From positions 14,115,693 to 14,179,692 of the forward strand of contig NC_051088.1 in assembly GCF_901709675.1 (NCBI RefSeq): a DNA stretch of 64,000 nucleotides, written 5' to 3'. The position numbers and the translations under genes are program-made. Below, piece after piece: positions 61,501 to 64,000 of this stretch (positions are counted from its first letter, which is position 1; every line of letters starts with the position of its first letter). The notes below the pieces were generated by a model that searched no databases, was not told the DNA's origin, and saw nothing but the letters and a program-made list of their open reading frames with translations. This DNA comes from Syngnathus acus (taxonomy: Eukaryota > Chordata > Actinopteri > Syngnathiformes > Syngnathidae).

Positions 61501-62204
61501 CATGCGATCCTTTCAAAGTGCATTGGAAGTCGTAGCGTTGCATTGGGTCGTGACCCGGACGAGGCGGGACGATCCAGGGAATGTGAGTTGTCGCATAGCG
61601 CATGCTGCTATGCGCGCTCGGGAACAGTTCAACACATAACACTGCACACACCGCAAAAGGGGTTGGACTAGCACGATAAAATAATACTTCACCAAAAATG
61701 AAAAATAAAAGAGGGTACTGTTTGTGGTACTTGAAACACGACACAGCATTCCTGATGTAAGAATGATGACTGACCACACAAAGCGTTAAAAAATAAAAGC
61801 TACATAAAAATGGCATCGCACTGTACATACTCAATGCAGGTTCGAGAAGCTCGTATTTGTCGAATGGGTATAACTGATTATATTCGCCTTCCGTTTCCAC
61901 AACAGACTGCCTGTTGAAATAAGCTTGCATTGTACATTATATACAACACGGAGAAGCCATGTGTTCCTGTCAAGGTCTATAGTTGAGTGTGTATATTCTC
62001 TTATTTTGAAATGTGGAAGTCAAACCACCCCAAGAGCTGGATAAAATATTTGTCTTTTAGCTTACTAAGTTTCGATGACAGCTTCACACATCTGTTGGGC
62101 AAGGGAATGTGTTGCTCTTAAGTCTCTGGCTATGTGCGGTGCAATTTGATGGTGCTGTTCAAGCTGCCTCCAGGAGCATGTCTTTTCTTTGTCCGGCCAC
62201 TGGC
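58501..62204. other. SPDEF 3' flank and PACSIN1 3'UTR/intergenic
   Basis: No coding exon was found between the SPDEF and PACSIN1 stop codons, which face each other. Candidate SPDEF poly(A) signals AATAAA occur at 59387-59396 (overlapping pair), 59501-59506 and 59640-59645. No canonical AATAAA was noticed on the minus strand for PACSIN1. A small inverted repeat GCTAATGCTA/TAGCATTAGC lies at 58780-58804. Confidence 0.45.
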
Positions 62205-63908
<1,704 letters not shown>

Positions 63909-64000
63909 CTGAGGGAAGGAAAATAAAAAATTGACATGAAATATCCAGTCCAGTTTGCCAGTTTGTATTTCCTACATTCAAATATCGATTATGATCTCGT

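Overview
The window is nuclear DNA from a bony fish, most likely a spiny-rayed teleost. The evidence is multi-exon vertebrate genes with short GT-AG introns, a tRNA-headed SINE with a GGAT tail, DNA-transposon relics and long CA/CT microsatellites. The gene set and order correspond to human 6p21.31. I assigned genes by translating exons on both strands and joining them at splice sites that keep phase; every gene completely inside the window closes to a whole number of codons.

Layout from left to right: (1) 1-4.8 kb, minus strand: 5' part of an unnamed gene whose conserved segment resembles the SARG/PROSER2 family; it runs off the left edge. (2) 5.5-34.4 kb, minus: ANKS1A (ankyrin repeats, two SAM domains, PTB domain), 24 coding exons, 1087 aa. 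(3) 35.4-37.3 kb, plus: TAF11, head-to-head with ANKS1A, 207 aa. (4) 37.4-47.8 kb, minus: UHRF1BP1/BLTP3A, 21 coding exons, 1322 aa, convergent with TAF11. (5) 48.85-53.6 kb, plus: ILRUN (C6orf106), 289 aa, head-to-head with BLTP3A about 1 kb away. (6) 55.3-59.6 kb, plus: SPDEF, 313 aa, PNT and ETS domains. (7) 62.2-64.0 kb, minus: the last four coding exons of PACSIN1, including the SH3 domain; the F-BAR part lies beyond the right edge.

The genes do not form one pathway: they are a receptor-signalling adaptor, a TFIID subunit, a bridge-type lipid-transfer protein, a regulator of innate transcription, an epithelial ETS factor and an endocytic F-BAR/SH3 protein. What links them is conserved synteny. 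The visible difference from the human order is that SNRPC is missing between ILRUN and UHRF1BP1.

Most remaining sequence is intron. I found no new multi-gene system. The best leads are a nested transposon pair with readable target-site duplications in the SPDEF 5' intron, a GC-AG intron in BLTP3A, alternative in-frame donors beside very short introns in ANKS1A, a perfect 18-bp inverted repeat in the BLTP3A/ILRUN shared promoter, a 75-bp tandem duplication in the BLTP3A 3'UTR, and the unnamed gene at the left edge.
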